Assembly: GCA_902776765.1 (NCBI GenBank)
Contig: CACYRP010000002.1
Location: 1 to 64,000 of the forward strand
Length of the DNA: 64,000 bases
DNA from: Fibrobacter succinogenes
Lineage (GTDB): Bacteria; Fibrobacterota; Fibrobacteria; Fibrobacterales; Fibrobacteraceae
Reading direction: 5' to 3'
Shown: positions 61,981-64,000 of the stretch, piece by piece
How the letters are laid out: every line of letters starts with the position of its first letter
Position numbering within the stretch: position 1 is the stretch's first letter
Made by a program: the position numbers and the translations under genes
The notes under the pieces: generated by a model
Databases searched by the model: none
The model's input: only the letters and a program-made list of their open reading frames with translations
What the model was told of the DNA's origin: nothing

Positions 61981-62963
61981 AGATGTGACCACGCCTGAGC
62001 GTTTAAAATTATCCTTCCACCGACTTGTTTTTTGAAAAACACACCACACCCCGAATTGACTAATCCAATTTCATGAATTTCGGCAATTTTGGGCGTTCCT
62101 TTTAAATATATACTATTTGAACCATCAAATGTAAACAGAAGTTGATATTCTTCACCCCCATTTAGCGCAAATTTAAGGGGCGAAAGCCCAAAATAATCGC
62201 ACATTTCGATTACATCTGGGTCAATCGGCAATTTTTTTTCGTCAATTTCGATAGAAACGTCCGAGGACAGCGCCAAATGGTTCGCCTCGGAACTGAGCCC
62301 GTCGCTAATATCCATGCAAGCGCCACGCACCCCTTGCTTTACCAGTTGCGCTCCAGCATCTTCGCAAATTTGCGGGGACAAATGGTAATCGACCAGCCGT
62401 TGGAAGCGAGAAGCCTCCTCGGGATGGTTCATCAAAAGCCAAAGTCCGGCATCGGATTTACCAAGAGTTCCTGTCACAAAAACGCGGTCACCCGGTTTTG
62501 CACCACTACGGAGGAGCGTTATTCCATCGTCGGTCTTACCAAGAAGGGTTGTCGAAAACATCCCGACATCGCCCGAAACCGTATCACCCCCAATCAACGT
62601 AATTCCTCTTCTGGCAAAGCCTTGCGAAACAGCTTTTGCAATTCGATCACAAGTTTCTTTGCTCCAGGATTTATTGACGCAAAGTCCAAAGAGCGCGATG
62701 CAGGGGCGACCGCCCATCGAAGACACATCTGATACGTTAGACACAATGTGCTTCTCGACCGCCTGCTCAGGACTAGACCAGTCTAGCCTGAAGTGCGTGT
62801 TCTCGACCGAGAGATCCTTTGTTGCAAGCCAGCCATCAAAGATGGCGCAATCATCCCCGGCAGACAACCAACTGCGGTGCGCCGGCGAATCGCTTTTTAA
62901 GGGAGCGACTCCATCCAAAATTTTACTGACGAACCTAAATTCGCCAAGATCTGGGAATTTCAT
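61977..62963 (-). CDS. thiL: Thiamine-monophosphate kinase
   Basis: Makes thiamine diphosphate from thiamine monophosphate. Opens with FPDLGEFRFVSKI, has GDDCAIFDG near residue 40, the NVSDVSSMGGRPCIALFGLCV metal/ATP loop, GGDTVSG and the MDISDGLSSE motif. About 328 residues. Upstream TTG codons in frame are ignored in favour of ATG 62963. Coupled to pilB by a 4-base overlap, an unusual partner, perhaps only shared transcription. Confidence 0.9.
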   Translation of the reverse strand: MKFPDLGEFRFVSKILDGVAPLKSDSPAHRSWLSAGDDCAIFDGWLATKDLSVENTHFRLDWSSPEQAVEKHIVSNVSDVSSMGGRPCIALFGLCVNKSWSKETCDRIAKAVSQGFARRGITLIGGDTVSGDVGMFSTTLLGKTDDGITLLRSGAKPGDRVFVTGTLGKSDAGLWLLMNHPEEASRFQRLVDYHLSPQICEDAGAQLVKQGVRGACMDISDGLSSEANHLALSSDVSIEIDEKKLPIDPDVIEMCDYFGLSPLKFALNGGEEYQLLFTFDGSNSIYLKGTPKIAEIHEIGLVNSGCGVFFKKQVGGRIILNAQAWSHL

Positions 62964-63027
62964 ATTTTTCAAGGTCAATTCTATTTTTCACTCCATAATT
63001 TAACAATAAACTTTCTATACTTTAAGC

Positions 63028-63483
63028 GTGGGACACATATTTTTTATAACGCCATCGTCGCCCGGCAGTCTAGACAAGTTAAACCAGTGGACTTTCCGCT
63101 GGCTTTTAGAGCATGGGAACATGGCAGACGATTCCACCCTCTATACATGCAATTCCATCGAAAGCGCCCAGAGCCTTTTGGAATCTGCACTCATCATCGG
63201 TCAATCGCCGGCGCTGATTATCTTTGATCACGCCAACCATGCGACCGAGAAGAACCTTGCATTCAGCAAGGAACTCCACAACGGCATTCCGGAATCTTGG
63301 ATTATCGAGATCATCCCGGACGACATGCCGCTCCCCGAAGATTCCAGGGACGAAAGCACGTTCTGGATCAGGCGCCCCGTAAGCGAAGAAGAATGGTGCG
63401 CCACGCTCGAAAACGTTCTGCACAAGAACGGATGTCCGCAATGGGCCAAGTGGACCCAGCACAAGAGCTACAGAGGATTTTAA
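63028..63483 (+). CDS. Hypothetical protein
   Basis: 151 residues, GTG start. The start HIFFITPSSPGSLDKLNQWTFRWLLEHG and later ALIIFDHANH and WIIEIIPDDM suggest an alpha/beta domain, perhaps receiver-like, but no conserved phospho-acceptor site is obvious. It is 15 bases before the next gene on the same strand, so they are probably cotranscribed. No family recognised. No strong ribosome site before the GTG. Confidence 0.6.
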   Translation: MGHIFFITPSSPGSLDKLNQWTFRWLLEHGNMADDSTLYTCNSIESAQSLLESALIIGQSPALIIFDHANHATEKNLAFSKELHNGIPESWIIEIIPDDMPLPEDSRDESTFWIRRPVSEEEWCATLENVLHKNGCPQWAKWTQHKSYRGF

Positions 63484-63498
63484 CAGAGGTTTTTAACC

Positions 63499-64000
63499 GT
63501 GATTAAAGGCGTCAGCTATTTTGGTGTGCGCTCTCCGAAGCTCGCGCACATGGATCTTGTACATATAAAAGAAGCGGGATTCAACGCAGTACTCCATACG
63601 TGGAGCGAAGAAGACCTGCAATATTATTACGACACCATGAAGGAAATCGTGAACGAGTCTGTCGCCATGGGGCTCTCCGTTTACGTGAACCCGTGGGGGG
63701 TCGGTCGCGTTTTTGGCGGTGAAGCTTATTCGGAACTCACTGCCAGGAATCATGACATGTGCCAAGTCGCCCTCGACGGAAAGCCGAAAGTCGCCGCTTG
63801 CCCGAACCATCCAGAATTTCGCGCTTACATGCACAAGTGGATTGCAACGGTTTGCGACACGGATGTTTCTACGATTTTCTGGGACGAGCCGCACTTTTAC
63901 TTCGAGAAGGGCGGGCTTAGCAACTGGAGCTGCCGTTGCGAAAAGTGCCGCGAGTTGTTCCGTGCTCGCTTCGGGTACGAAATGCCCGCCGAACTTACAG
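63499..64000 (+). CDS. TIM-barrel-like (glycosidase-like) protein, 3' end cut by window
   Basis: GTG start at 63499 with AGAGG nine bases before. The open frame runs to the window end: GVSYFGVRSPKLAHMDLVHIKEAGFNAVLHTWSEEDL, then GLSVYVNPWGVGRVFGG, PNHPEFRAYM, and STIFWDEPHFYF with a clear acidic pair, followed by four cysteines CRCEKCRE. This is the look of a glycoside-hydrolase-type or related (beta/alpha)8 barrel. Substrate unknown. The rest lies beyond the window. Confidence 0.6.
   Translation, partial: MIKGVSYFGVRSPKLAHMDLVHIKEAGFNAVLHTWSEEDLQYYYDTMKEIVNESVAMGLSVYVNPWGVGRVFGGEAYSELTARNHDMCQVALDGKPKVAACPNHPEFRAYMHKWIATVCDTDVSTIFWDEPHFYFEKGGLSNWSCRCEKCRELFRARFGYEMPAELT

Overview
The window looks like a piece of a Fibrobacter chromosome (F. 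succinogenes or a close relative). This is inferred from protein style rather than from any search: a secreted protein with SSSS linkers, a PilB with MshEN domains next to thiL, a strongly Lys/Glu-rich proteome, and housekeeping genes of about 45-50% GC by eye beside very AT-rich surface-polysaccharide genes. No rRNA, tRNA or CRISPR array was seen.

Positions 1-5053 (+): a truncated hisC, an rRNA pseudouridine synthase, then a three-gene sulfur cluster: a MetY-type O-acetylhomoserine sulfhydrylase, a SAM methyltransferase that looks like the N-terminal domain of plant methionine S-methyltransferase, and a cupin with the signature of DMSP lyases. A decayed PhoU-domain remnant of a Na/Pi cotransporter follows. 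Positions 5373-9209 (-): nadK, then an aromatic amino acid operon (chorismate mutase, prephenate dehydrogenase with an ACT domain, and an EPSP-synthase-fold protein that has lost key active-site residues).

Positions 9549-36624 (-) hold one large extracellular polysaccharide locus, almost all on one strand with 4-base gene overlaps. It starts with GDP-fucose synthesis (gmd, fcl), then an acyl carrier protein with an acyl-adenylate ligase, an Fe-S/hexapeptide-acyltransferase fusion, a Wzx flippase, an aldo-keto reductase, an SGNH-like protein and acyltransferases, a pyruvyl transferase, several GT2/GT4 glycosyltransferases, a Wzy-like polymerase, a nucleotidyltransferase/thymidylate-kinase-like fusion, an APH-type kinase, a CpsF/WecG glycosyltransferase and a Wzc tyrosine kinase. 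The product is probably a fucose-containing polymer, acylated and perhaps pyruvylated, made by the Wzx/Wzy route. Roughly 16-32 kb is far more AT-rich than its flanks, which fits horizontal acquisition. A fragment of a PD-(D/E)XK (Rpn-like) transposase with a perfect 28-bp palindrome lies inside the locus.

Positions 36876-48297 are mixed: an MscS channel, galE, a secreted basic protein, pyrophosphatase, a frameshifted Ser-linker secreted protein, an Omp85-type outer-membrane protein carrying a 7-bp tandem repeat, a membrane protein, an HrpB-type helicase, a choice-of-anchor-I-like secreted protein and a coiled-coil protein. Positions 48309-62963 (-) are housekeeping and envelope genes: PfkB kinase, rhomboid protease, coaD, rsmD, pilM and pilN/O-like genes, a ComEA-like protein, kdsB, gatC, an Rpn nuclease, a TonB-C-like lipoprotein, a UvrD/PcrA helicase with an SYG-rich insert, pilB and thiL. 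The end (+) has an unknown protein and the start of a TIM-barrel-like protein cut by the window edge.

Several intergenic regions (43.4, 46.1, 50.8 and 59.9 kb) are built from degenerate GTTACTAG/CTAGTAAC words with small hairpins, a repeat style not explained by the genes around it.
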